A stretch of 64,000 nucleotides of DNA, from the NCBI RefSeq assembly GCF_018860525.1, contig NZ_JAHKPM010000045.1, positions 37,475-101,474 of the forward strand, given 5' to 3'. The stretch's first letter is position 1; every line of letters begins with the position of its first letter. Source of the stretch: Vibrio hepatarius. Its GTDB lineage: Bacteria > Pseudomonadota > Gammaproteobacteria > Enterobacterales > Vibrionaceae. The notes beneath the pieces are model-generated. The model did no database searches and was not told the origin of the DNA. It saw nothing but the letters and a program-made list of their open reading frames with translations. Below are positions 25,479-32,438 of the stretch, piece after piece. A program made the position numbers and the translations under genes.

Positions 25479-26230
25479 CTAAGTGTGCTTAGATCTATAG
25501 CTCCACTCTCAATATCTGCATTAATAAACGCTCTCTGTTGTACTGTAGCGCCGTAAGTATTTTTCCCTGTAAATGTAGTTACCAAATGCACTCTAGGCTT
25601 TTGGTCTAGGACAAATCTAAATTTAGTTTCAACGTGTTCATACGAATCTTTATCATGCATACCTGCTTTAATTTGCTTTTCTAATGGGCGATATGCACCA
25701 TCCCATCCACTAAGATTTTTCTCAAACTCATCAAAGTTAAGATAAGCCGCTAACTTTTCGTTGTTATCTGAGTAATCATTTTTGCACCAACCCAAAACCT
25801 TTCCTACGGTTAGCTCGACAGACTTTGTATTGAGTAAATGACTAAAGCAATTGTAAATCAGATGACTGTCTTCAGCATTAATACCAATCTCGTTTACATA
25901 TGACTCGACAATGCTATGTCTATCATGTATCGCCATAGCCTTAGCTTCTGCTAAAGATTTCAACTCAAAGTTACTGAAGCTTGTGCCAGCAATATTGTAA
26001 ATGGCTATAAATAAAGCCATCCCACCGACACCAAAAGCAATTTGATGTAATTTGGTGAAACTTTTTAAACCCTGGTTTTCTCGTAAGCTATTTAAACCAG
26101 ACAGTACTATAGGAAAGCTCAACACTCCGATCAAAATCAATCCCCAGACTACAAAAGAATTTGCTGTTGGCGAGAGCGCTATAGCCGTTGAAAAGCACGC
26201 AATTGAAACAATAAAATTCCTTACTTTCAT
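25463..26230 (-). CDS. Hypothetical three-TM membrane protein next to the repressor
   Basis: 255 residues with good GGAGG ribosome site. Three hydrophobic segments: about residues 5-22, 26-46 and 66-86; the remaining 165 residues are hydrophilic and end in beta strands (HLVTTFTGKNTYGATVQQR). It is transcribed convergently with the repressor and from a start beside the rightward early promoter, so it may be expressed in the lysogen. The topology and position suggest a superinfection-exclusion or conversion gene, but that is inference; no family recognised. Confidence 0.65.
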   Translation of the reverse strand: MKVRNFIVSIACFSTAIALSPTANSFVVWGLILIGVLSFPIVLSGLNSLRENQGLKSFTKLHQIAFGVGGMALFIAIYNIAGTSFSNFELKSLAEAKAMAIHDRHSIVESYVNEIGINAEDSHLIYNCFSHLLNTKSVELTVGKVLGWCKNDYSDNNEKLAAYLNFDEFEKNLSGWDGAYRPLEKQIKAGMHDKDSYEHVETKFRFVLDQKPRVHLVTTFTGKNTYGATVQQRAFINADIESGAIDLSTLSYSDI

Positions 26231-26260
26231 ATTATCCTCCAGAAAATAACCATTTTAAAC

Positions 26261-26298
26261 TTGACACATACACAACCAAAATGTACTTTAAAAATACA
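26261..26298 (+). promoter_or_regulatory. Rightward early promoter with embedded repressor operator
   Basis: TTGACA (26261-26266) - 17 bases - TACTTT (26284-26289), followed by the accessory early operon. The 17-base TGTA-N9-TACA sequence at 26282-26298 covers the -10; its TGTACTTT half is identical to the site in front of the repressor gene. The promoter should therefore be shut off in the lysogen. Confidence 0.6.
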
Positions 26299-26437
26299 AA
26301 TTGAATATTGTAGATAATTTAGCTTATCAAACACCCATATAAAATCGATTGCTCATGGTTGAATATGAGAAGCAACTCAATTGCAATCAGTGGCTTATGT
26401 GATTGTTATAGCGATTTTGGCAACAACCGACTTGACC

Positions 26438-26467
26438 ATTCGATTATTCGATTATTCGATTATTCGA
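26438..26467 (+). repeat. Direct repeat array, 8-base unit ATTCGATT
   Basis: Three perfect tandem copies and a partial fourth between the rightward promoter and the first gene of the operon, 27 bases before its start. Short tandem repeats in a leader can be protein-binding iterons or slippage sites. Confidence 0.8.
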
Positions 26468-26474
26468 GAAATTT

Positions 26475-26484
26475 GTGTAATGAG
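26475..26484 (+). repeat. GTGTAATGAG start-site element, variant copy
   Basis: One change from GTGCAATGAG, ten bases before the ATG at 26494. Its ATGAGGAC provides the ribosome site of that gene. A TGACCA lies at 26433-26438. Confidence 0.55.
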
Positions 26485-26493
26485 GACTTAACG

Positions 26494-26763
26494 ATGAAGA
26501 CATTAGACGTAAATGAAACTCACCAGTTTCTAAACCAGATTCAACTACTGAACACAGTAAGCCGTCAGCTAGAAGACTCAACTTGTAAATTTGATAAGGA
26601 TGACCCCGTTCGGGTGGCGGCAAACGCCATTTTGGAGGGAGCTGAAGAGTTTAAAGGGCTAGAGCTACATATTGACCCAGACACTTTTCAAAAGGCCCAT
26701 AAACTGTTTGGTGATGTGGTAGAGCTGCAAGCTTCAGTTGAGGCCCAAGTTAATACCCATTAA
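26494..26763 (+). CDS. First gene of prophage accessory operon, unknown
   Basis: 89 residues; start chosen for the GAGGAC site nine bases upstream, since a longer frame from 26359 runs through the repeat array. All-helical acidic protein (NETHQFLNQIQLLNTVSRQLED, VAANAILEGAEEFKGLELHI). It has the look of a small phage inhibitor or recombination accessory protein but no recognisable family. A hairpin terminator follows its stop. Confidence 0.65.
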   Translation: MKTLDVNETHQFLNQIQLLNTVSRQLEDSTCKFDKDDPVRVAANAILEGAEEFKGLELHIDPDTFQKAHKLFGDVVELQASVEAQVNTH

Positions 26764-26775
26764 AAAGAGAAAACC

Positions 26776-26808
26776 CCCGTCAGTGACCAAACCAACAGGG
26801 GCGTTCTT
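26776..26808 (+). terminator. Hairpin after the first accessory gene
   Basis: CCCCCGT ... ACAGGGG with TGACCAA in the loop, followed by CGTTCTTTG on the plus strand; on the minus strand it is followed by TTTTCTCTTTTT, so it may act in either direction. The next GTGCAATGAG copy begins immediately after it. Confidence 0.6.
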
Positions 26809-26809
26809 T

Positions 26810-26819
26810 GTGCAATGAG
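26810..26819 (+). repeat. GTGCAATGAG element, copy without a following gene
   Basis: Exact copy directly after the hairpin. Its ATG gives only a four-codon frame ending in TAA. The next gene starts about 110 bases later at another copy, with a 9-bp long-range dyad (CGCAATCAG 26839-26847 / CTGATTGCG 26885-26893) between the two. Confidence 0.65.
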
Positions 26820-26922
26820 ACTTAGATAAACCAAGACTCGCAATCAGTATATATCTGGCTGACCACCAATATCAAGCATTTAGGCTGATTGCGGGTATTC
26901 ACCCACCCAAAATAGGATTTAT

Positions 26923-26932
26923 GTGCAATGAG
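26923..26932 (+). repeat. GTGCAATGAG start-site element at the gene at 26928
   Basis: Exact copy; its ATG (26928-26930) is the start codon. TGACCA at 26860-26865. Confidence 0.75.
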
Positions 26933-27176
26933 TATTCTTTCTATTAGCTTTCGTAACAACCAAGAGGCGTTCATTGGAAAACACATCGCCCAAGAACTTG
27001 AGCAAGACGGCCATGAGGCATCGGACATCCGTCGAGCTGTTCAGCATGCCATTAACTTTTATCGCAATACTGCAGGGTTTGCACTAGGAAAAGTATTTGA
27101 CGAGTGCTTAGCACGAGCTAAAAAAATGCTCGTACCTTCTAGAACCAAGCGTGCTAAAAAGGCGAAAACTATATGA
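26928..27176 (+). CDS. Accessory operon protein, small basic
   Basis: 82 residues, starting at the ATG within a GTGCAATGAG element. N-terminal MSILSISFRNNQEAFIGKHIA then a helix DIRRAVQHAINFYRNTAGFA and a strongly basic tail RTKRAKKAKT, so nucleic-acid contact is possible. Stop overlaps the next gene's ATG (ATGA). No family recognised. Confidence 0.65.
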   Translation: MSILSISFRNNQEAFIGKHIAQELEQDGHEASDIRRAVQHAINFYRNTAGFALGKVFDECLARAKKMLVPSRTKRAKKAKTI

Positions 27177-27544
27177 CGCCGGAAGAACGAAAGCGCAAAC
27201 AGAACGCCAAGCGTGCTCAAACATTAAGAGATAAACGCAAGGCCAGTGGTAACCAAGATTTACGTGTGTCTTTGAATGCACAGGAGCAAAGAAAGCTAGA
27301 CAATATTTGTGCTTTCTTCGCCTACCCTGCCGATCCATACGCACAGGAGGAAGCACTTCAATCTTTGATTCACCGAGTACACGCAGAGATTCCTGAGATT
27401 GAAGCCAAGTTAGGTAAATGCAGCAAGTGCGGTGAACAACTACCACAAGGCTGTGCCAAGTTACGCGAAGACGGTTTGTTCAAAGGTGACGCCACATGTT
27501 GGCATACCATCAACCGTATTCGTATCTATGAGTTAACAAGTTAA
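27173..27544 (+). CDS. Accessory operon protein with C-terminal zinc ribbon
   Basis: 123 residues. Very basic N-terminus (about residues 2-30, KRKQNAKRAQTLRDKRK), a middle helix with QRKLDNICAFFAYPADPY, and a CxxC...C...C tail GKCSKCGEQLPQGCAKL ... DATCWHT, likely a zinc knuckle. Suggests binding to nucleic acid. Coupled to the upstream gene by ATGA. Confidence 0.65.
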   Translation: MTPEERKRKQNAKRAQTLRDKRKASGNQDLRVSLNAQEQRKLDNICAFFAYPADPYAQEEALQSLIHRVHAEIPEIEAKLGKCSKCGEQLPQGCAKLREDGLFKGDATCWHTINRIRIYELTS

Positions 27545-27554
27545 GGAATACGAA

Positions 27555-27632
27555 ATGGAATTATTTGCCTATCCAATTGCATGCGTGATTTTCTACGGCT
27601 ATTTCTGCTGGAGTAATCGCAATGCAAAGTAA
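27555..27632 (+). CDS. 25-residue membrane peptide
   Basis: MELFAYPIACVIFYGYFCW then SNRNAK. A single hydrophobic segment with a short basic tail. Preceded by AAGGAATACGAA (ribosome site) and overlapping the next gene by 11 bases in another frame. Its close fit between neighbours supports it as a real small gene; function unknown. Confidence 0.5.
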   Translation: MELFAYPIACVIFYGYFCWSNRNAK

Positions 27633-27858
27633 AAAGCAAAGCTTAATTGAAAGTATGGTTAACGTGGTGATCGGTTATATGGTGGCTCTGTTTAGCCAAC
27701 TAGCTATCTTTCCGTACTTTGGTGTTTACCTTCCACTTACCGACAACCTGTTAATCAGCGCTTTCTTTACCATCGTGTCGATCATCCGTAGTTATTTGGT
27801 TAGACGTTTGTTTAACCAAAAATATACCCTCAACCCTATTGCAGATATGCCGAACTGA
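27622..27858 (+). CDS. Small phage membrane protein (DUF7220-like)
   Basis: 78 residues, two membrane segments (about 12-32 and 43-60) with a basic start QSKKQSLIESMVNVVIGYMV and a basic C-terminal hairpin SIIRSYLVRRLFNQKY. The pattern S-L-I-E-x-x-x-N-V-x-x-G-Y and R-S-Y-x-x-R-R-L-F is shared by a widespread phage family of unknown function. It precedes the YejK-like gene. Confidence 0.65.
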   Translation: MQSKKQSLIESMVNVVIGYMVALFSQLAIFPYFGVYLPLTDNLLISAFFTIVSIIRSYLVRRLFNQKYTLNPIADMPN

Positions 27859-27891
27859 CCAACGGCCAACATCAACCAATAAAGGAACTTT

Positions 27892-27901
27892 GTGCAATGA
27901 G
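27892..27901 (+). repeat. GTGCAATGAG start-site element at the yejK-like gene
   Basis: Exact copy; its ATG (27897-27899) is the start codon. A GCCG/CGGC mini-hairpin with TGACCAA in the loop lies at about 27849-27866. Confidence 0.75.
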
Positions 27902-28898
27902 TCTTGAATTAATCGCAATCAATCTGTTCAACCTCGTGAAGAACGAGAACGAAGAACTGATCATAAAAATGCCAAGCACTGAGTGCAGCATTAATGTTAA
28001 ATCTGAGCACTTGGTGATGGACATTCACCGTACCATCAGCGAGAAAACCAATAAAGGCTTTGGCTTTTTCAAGGAAGATAGTGACTTTTGCAAATGCTCT
28101 GAATTCACTCTATCGTCCAAATCAGCTCCTTTTGCCGATTTTACTCATGGCCAAGCTAACCGCCTACTATCTGAGCTAAGCAAGTACCCTTTTGCCGATA
28201 CTGGTTTACTCATATTTGCTCACTACCGTTCTCTGGCTACCGAGTACTTAGTTGTGTCTATCGTACCTTTTATTCCAGGCATGACGGTTGACCAAGGGCT
28301 GCATATTCAACCTACCAACTATATCGATGTTTCGAAAATCACTATCGCGGCTCGTATCGACTTTACGGAGTTCAAATATAATCCAAGCTCTAAACGTTAT
28401 GTTGCTTACCTAAATGCACGTTCAGGCCGTGGTGTAAGTGATTTCTTCTTTGATTTTCTTGATATTGAAAACGGCCTAGAGCCAAAGGCAGAGAATCTTG
28501 TTCTTAAACAGGCGGTTGAGGACTTTATCTCCAGTGGTATTAATGACTCAGAAGATGCTCATAGCATTCGCAAGTCGGTAAAAGAGTTTGCTTTTAACGC
28601 TGCGAACTCGGGCGAAGAGGTTGTAGTCACGAATTTATCTGAAGAACTCCCTGCGGTTAACGGCGCTGACTTTGCCTCATACGTTGAAGAGAACGGATAC
28701 GAGCTTTCTGATAGTTTCCCTGCCAATAAATCGATAGCTAAAGGATTAGTAGAATTAAAAGGTGCCGGAGGGGGTCTGAAGATATCTTTTGATCGCCAAC
28801 TGCTTAGCGAGCGTGTTTTCTATAACCCAGAAACAGATACTTTGACCATTAAAGGGACACCTCCGAATTTGCGTGATCAGTTGGTGAGGGCAAAGTAA
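27897..28898 (+). CDS. Phage-borne nucleoid-associated protein YejK/NdpA-like
   Basis: 333 residues, full length for the YejK family (about 335). Diagnostic segments run in family order: ARIDFTEF at about 160, GRGVSDFFFDFLDIENGL at about 180-200, ENGYELSDSFPANKS at about 265, and the C-terminal LTIKGTPPNLRDQL, nearly the end of every NdpA. In E. coli YejK binds DNA and interacts with topoisomerase IV. A copy inside a prophage early operon, started at the repeated GTGCAATGAG element, is unusual. It may reshape host or phage DNA topology; that role is inference. Confidence 0.85.
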   Translation: MSLELIAINLFNLVKNENEELIIKMPSTECSINVKSEHLVMDIHRTISEKTNKGFGFFKEDSDFCKCSEFTLSSKSAPFADFTHGQANRLLSELSKYPFADTGLLIFAHYRSLATEYLVVSIVPFIPGMTVDQGLHIQPTNYIDVSKITIAARIDFTEFKYNPSSKRYVAYLNARSGRGVSDFFFDFLDIENGLEPKAENLVLKQAVEDFISSGINDSEDAHSIRKSVKEFAFNAANSGEEVVVTNLSEELPAVNGADFASYVEENGYELSDSFPANKSIAKGLVELKGAGGGLKISFDRQLLSERVFYNPETDTLTIKGTPPNLRDQLVRAK

Positions 28899-29218
28899 TG
28901 AAAATACAGCTTACGCCTACACCAGATAAACCTTGGTTTTGCTTTGATGGCGACCAGAGTGAGTATTTTTCGACCAAGGATGAAGCTTTAGCAGCATCTA
29001 AAAAAGTAATTTCTTACTACCTACATGAATTTTGGGATGAGCAGGTAAACCAAGTACAAGTAGGCAAGATTACCCACATGACTCAAAAAGTTAACGTAAG
29101 AAATCGCCCTGGCGATGAAGATCTAGATGCAGAACTAGTTGATGGCAGTGGTGAATACTGGCCCGAGGAGATGTCGTATAAATGCAACTATGAAGCAGTG
29201 CCTCTTAATAGCAAATAA
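28898..29218 (+). CDS. Hypothetical phage protein
   Basis: 106 residues, acidic, mixed alpha/beta: PDKPWFCFDGDQSEYFSTKDEA, AASKKVISYYLHEFWDEQ and EDLDAELVDGSGEYW. Start overlaps the YejK stop (TAATG), so it is translationally coupled and may be a functional partner. No family recognised. A terminator follows. Confidence 0.6.
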   Translation: MKIQLTPTPDKPWFCFDGDQSEYFSTKDEALAASKKVISYYLHEFWDEQVNQVQVGKITHMTQKVNVRNRPGDEDLDAELVDGSGEYWPEEMSYKCNYEAVPLNSK

Positions 29219-29228
29219 ACCCGACCTT

Positions 29229-29252
29229 GGCCGTTTGACTAGCGGCCTTTTT
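29229..29252 (+). terminator. Intrinsic terminator after the yejK-like pair
   Basis: GGCCG / CGGCC stem, loop TTTGACTAG, then five T. It is homologous in arrangement to the hairpins at 27849 and 30710, each placed upstream of a GTGCAATGAG copy. Confidence 0.75.
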
Positions 29253-29263
29253 CCGAACAACCA

Positions 29264-29273
29264 GTGCAATGAG
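29264..29273 (+). repeat. GTGCAATGAG start-site element upstream of the cytosine methylase
   Basis: Exact copy. Its own ATG opens a five-codon frame (29269-29286) that overlaps the methylase ATG at 29280, which could give translational coupling. Confidence 0.7.
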
Positions 29274-29279
29274 ACAGAT

Positions 29280-30704
29280 ATGTTAAAACCAAATGAGATA
29301 GTAGTAGACAACTTTGCAGGAGGTGGTGGGGCTTCCATCGGCATACAGCTAGGCCTAAACCGCCACGTAGATATAGCGATCAATCACGACCCCGCAGCAA
29401 TTGATATGCATAAGATGAATCACCCAGAAACAAAGCACTATTGCGAGTCGGTCTGGGATGTTGACCCTATAGAAGTGTGCGCGGGTCGCCCTGTTGGCCT
29501 AGCGTGGTTTTCACCAGATTGTAAGCATTTTAGTAAAGCCAAAGGAAATCGACCTGTAGACAAAAATATCCGTGGACTTGCTTGGGTGACAATTCGCTGG
29601 GCTTTGCTTGTTCCTGTTAGAGTACTCATGCTCGAAAATGTCGAAGAGTTTAAGACCTGGGGTCCACTAACTAAAATGAATGGGCAATATCGCCCTTGTC
29701 CAAAGCGTAAAGGAAGAACATTCAAAGCTTTCATTTCTGCGCTCACTACTGGGCTTTCTCCAAAACATCCAGATTGGCTTGAACTTTGTCGAGCCATTGG
29801 TATTGAGCATAATCTGCAATCAAAGTTAAAGATTTTTAAAGGGCTTGGATATGATTTAGCGCACCGCTTAATAAAGGCGAACGACTTCGGTGCAGGAACC
29901 AGTCGAGAGCGTTTTTTCATGATAGCGCGCAATGATAACCAAAAAATAGTTTGGCCATTACCCTCTCATGGTACACATCATACCCCTTATATTACCGCAG
30001 CAGATAGTGTGGACTGGGCAATTCCAGTTACATCAATATTCGGCAGAAGGCGTCTTCTTGCCTCCAAAACTTTAGAACGTATAGCCAAAGGCATCGAAAA
30101 GTACGTGATCAACAATGAGAATCCTTTTCTGGTGCCTGAAATCGCTCAAGTTCCTTTTATAACTGAATGCGCCAACTCTTCGAGCCAAAGAAACATACTT
30201 ATAGATGAATCACTTAGAACAATAACATCACACGCGAAGGCTGGAAACTTTGCTCTGGTTACCAGTCATGTAATCAAGTTCAGGAATAACAATATTGGAC
30301 ATAGCATGAATGATCCGCTGCATACAATTTCAGCCGGTGGAAACCATTTTGGTGAAGTTAGAGCGTTCTTGATTTCTTACTACGGTACTAGCGGTGCCCA
30401 AAATATCGAAGCACCGTTAAACGCTATTACAACCAAAGACCGCCATGGGCTAGTAATTGTAAAAATAAACGGCGAAGACTATCAGATTGTAGATATTGGC
30501 TTACGGATGTTTCAGCCTCATGAACTCTTTAAAGCACAAGGATTCCCCTATGATTATAAGATTTCACATGATACTCAAGGCAACAAACTAACGAAAGAAA
30601 ATCAGGTAGCCAAAGTTGGCAACTCTGTATCTCCGGTAATTCCAGAAGCTTTGGTGAAAGCTAACTTTGTCGAGAACAAAGTATTCCAAAACCGCGCTGC
30701 ATAA
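29280..30704 (+). CDS. DNA (cytosine-5) methyltransferase, phage type
   Basis: 474 residues from ATG 29280; a longer frame from 29139 would read through the terminator. Motif I is VDNFAGGGGASIGIQLG, motif IV SPDCKHFSKAKG (catalytic Cys), motif VI MLENVEEFKTWG, motif VIII TSRERFFMIAR, and the C-terminal motifs IX/X region has AKVGNSVSPVIPEAL. No restriction enzyme is adjacent, so it is an orphan, probably protecting phage DNA. Specificity cannot be read. Confidence 0.9.
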   Translation: MLKPNEIVVDNFAGGGGASIGIQLGLNRHVDIAINHDPAAIDMHKMNHPETKHYCESVWDVDPIEVCAGRPVGLAWFSPDCKHFSKAKGNRPVDKNIRGLAWVTIRWALLVPVRVLMLENVEEFKTWGPLTKMNGQYRPCPKRKGRTFKAFISALTTGLSPKHPDWLELCRAIGIEHNLQSKLKIFKGLGYDLAHRLIKANDFGAGTSRERFFMIARNDNQKIVWPLPSHGTHHTPYITAADSVDWAIPVTSIFGRRRLLASKTLERIAKGIEKYVINNENPFLVPEIAQVPFITECANSSSQRNILIDESLRTITSHAKAGNFALVTSHVIKFRNNNIGHSMNDPLHTISAGGNHFGEVRAFLISYYGTSGAQNIEAPLNAITTKDRHGLVIVKINGEDYQIVDIGLRMFQPHELFKAQGFPYDYKISHDTQGNKLTKENQVAKVGNSVSPVIPEALVKANFVENKVFQNRAA

Positions 30705-30709
30705 ACGCT

Positions 30710-30730
30710 AGGCCGTATGACCAACGGCCT
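30710..30730 (+). terminator. Hairpin after the cytosine methylase
   Basis: AGGCCGT, loop ATGACCA, ACGGCCT, then TATAC. The same hairpin design as elsewhere in the operon, but the T run is weak, so it may attenuate rather than terminate. Confidence 0.55.
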
Positions 30731-30756
30731 TATACATAAACCTAGATTAGAGAATT

Positions 30757-30766
30757 GTGCAATGAG
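30757..30766 (+). repeat. GTGCAATGAG start-site element at the AlpA-like gene
   Basis: Exact copy; its ATG (30762-30764) is the probable start codon. TGACCA at 30718-30723. Confidence 0.75.
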
Positions 30767-31067
30767 ATATTCAGAATTTAATACACAACCAATGAGCTTT
30801 ACTTACACTCCACCTTCATTTGCAATGGAGTCACCAGATTCGTCAAATGAGGATGTTTATGACAAACAGCGATACCCTGAATCATCTAATAAAATCATGT
30901 GCCACCAAGAAGTTTTAGATTTTTTCAACAAGAAGCGAACCACTATAATTTCTTGGCGAAAAAACCGAGGTTTCCCAGAACCAATAAGTAAATCGCCTCT
31001 TCGTTGGTTACGTGAAGCAGTAATGAATTGGGTAGAACATGAAGGTGGATTTAAAGCGGGCAACTAG
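30762..31067 (+). CDS. AlpA-like regulator/excisionase
   Basis: 101 residues, start within the repeated element (the longer frame from 30717 covers a hairpin). Disordered N-terminal 55 residues, then an AlpA-like winged HTH: MCHQEVLDFFNKKRTTIISW, RGFPEPISKSPLRWLREAV and WVEHEGG. AlpA proteins activate integrase or act as excisionases; adjacency to the convergent integrase supports this. Confidence 0.75.
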   Translation: MRYSEFNTQPMSFTYTPPSFAMESPDSSNEDVYDKQRYPESSNKIMCHQEVLDFFNKKRTTIISWRKNRGFPEPISKSPLRWLREAVMNWVEHEGGFKAGN

Positions 31068-32256
31068 CCCGTTTTTTTTCGTTCTCGAGTTCTTTTTGAA
31101 CCTGTTTAAAGAGTTCATCTGCGAACTGCTCATAAGCTTCTTTTTGTTCAGGTAACCAGTCATGTTTGTTATAGATCGCCATTACCCCCACTAGTTCGTG
31201 ACCTAACATTTTTTCTGTCACATGAGGCATGGTTCCTAATGCTGAGCAAGTTGTTGAAACGCTGCGCCTAAAATCATGAGTTCGCCAATGTGGCAGTTTC
31301 ATAGAGTCTCGCAATCTTCTGATATAGCGATTGGCCGCAGATATTGTGATCGGTTTATGGAGAGATGCTCCAGGAAAAAGATAGTCATCAAACGTATTCA
31401 TCAAACGCTCTAACATTGGTTTGATATGCTTTGGGATTGGACGCCTAATCGTATTGCCCATTTTGCTAAGTTCAGGAGGGACGGTCCAGATGTCATTTAC
31501 CATATCAAAATGATCTCTTCTTGCCAGTCGTAGCTCTGACAAGCGATTGCCCCATAACATTGTCATCAGGTGTAGGTTTTTGGTCGATGTTCCTGCTTTG
31601 CTTCTTTCAATTCCTATCCAAATATTCGCAAGTTCTGGAAGTGTCAGTACTCTATCGCCACCTTTAGAGGCCTCTCCAACGTCTTGTTGGCGTATTTTTT
31701 CAAAATGGGTTCCATCAATTAGAAACTTAGATTTGCAGAAATTTAAGCAGGCTCTCATCTTAGAGAAGGCGGAGTTGGCTGTTTTAGGGTTTTTCTTGGC
31801 AATTTTATCAAACCAACTCATCCATTCTCGTGCTGTGATCTTTTCTACATCCACATCTGGAAACATGTGATAGAAGTAGTTATTTGCAACGGAGTGATAT
31901 AGAACTTGAGTACCTTCTTTCTGTCTAGAGACTTTATGTTCAAACCAGTAATCCAAACAGTCTTTCACAGTTAAGAAGTCAGTTTCACCAGTAATTGCGA
32001 TCTCTGGGTTTCTTCCCTCTTCTTTTAATTCAAGCATCCTTTTGTGAATTTGCCTTGCATTCTTAAGGCTGATTATCGGATACTTCCCGATACGAATGCG
32101 TTTACTTTTACCATTGAACCTGCAACGGTATTGAAAGGTGATATTTGCTTTAGCTGATATTTTCGCTATTAGCCCTTCACCGTCACTCAGTTCTACTGGG
32201 CCGCTATACTCATGTTGTTTAGTAATAGCTTTTAGCTGCTTATCTGTAATGCTCAA
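31051..32256 (-). CDS. Tyrosine recombinase integrase (P4-like)
   Basis: 401 residues from TTG 32256 with AAGG eight bases upstream; frames further upstream are spurious. N-terminal DUF4102-like domain (SDGEGLIAKISAKANITFQ), core-binding domain about 100-200, then the catalytic domain: GNRLSELRLARRDHF (Arg), HDFRRSVSTT (His-x-x-Arg), MLGHELVG (His) and YNKHD (Tyr nucleophile). It is convergent with the AlpA-like gene and ends the prophage before sbcB. Confidence 0.9.
   Translation of the reverse strand: MSITDKQLKAITKQHEYSGPVELSDGEGLIAKISAKANITFQYRCRFNGKSKRIRIGKYPIISLKNARQIHKRMLELKEEGRNPEIAITGETDFLTVKDCLDYWFEHKVSRQKEGTQVLYHSVANNYFYHMFPDVDVEKITAREWMSWFDKIAKKNPKTANSAFSKMRACLNFCKSKFLIDGTHFEKIRQQDVGEASKGGDRVLTLPELANIWIGIERSKAGTSTKNLHLMTMLWGNRLSELRLARRDHFDMVNDIWTVPPELSKMGNTIRRPIPKHIKPMLERLMNTFDDYLFPGASLHKPITISAANRYIRRLRDSMKLPHWRTHDFRRSVSTTCSALGTMPHVTEKMLGHELVGVMAIYNKHDWLPEQKEAYEQFADELFKQVQKELENEKKRASCPL
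31057..31079 (+). terminator. Intrinsic terminator of the accessory operon
   Basis: CGGGC, loop AACTA, GCCCG, then eight T, overlapping both the AlpA-like stop and the integrase 3' end. Confidence 0.85.
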
Positions 32257-32438
32257 ATTATACACCTTAGAAATTAGGACACAGCACTTACTGAATTTGG
32301 ACACATATTTAGACGCAAGTACAAATGTAAAACGTGCAAAAACACAAAAACTTAACTTAAAATATATCACAACAAACAAAGCTAATCGACTGGCGTATAA
32401 GGCTTACTTTGATAAATAACGAACAGAAAAACAAAACA
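32257..32438. other. Prophage/host junction region upstream of sbcB
   Basis: 182 bases between the integrase start and the sbcB start with no gene. It must hold the integrase promoter, the right attachment site and whatever promoter now serves sbcB. Two GGACACA direct repeats (32277-32283 and about 32298-32305) could be integrase arm sites. The exact core cannot be set because the left end of the prophage is outside the window. Confidence 0.5.

Noticed and set aside
26815..26829. Four-codon frame at an unoccupied GTGCAATGAG copy
   Set aside because: Too short to call a gene; kept only as part of the repeat.
29438..29932. Minus-strand frame of 164 codons opposite the cytosine methylase
   Set aside because: Antisense shadow of a gene with all methylase motifs.
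30717..30761. Longer start for the AlpA-like gene
   Set aside because: Runs through the AGGCCGT hairpin; the ATG at 30762 lies in the repeated start element.
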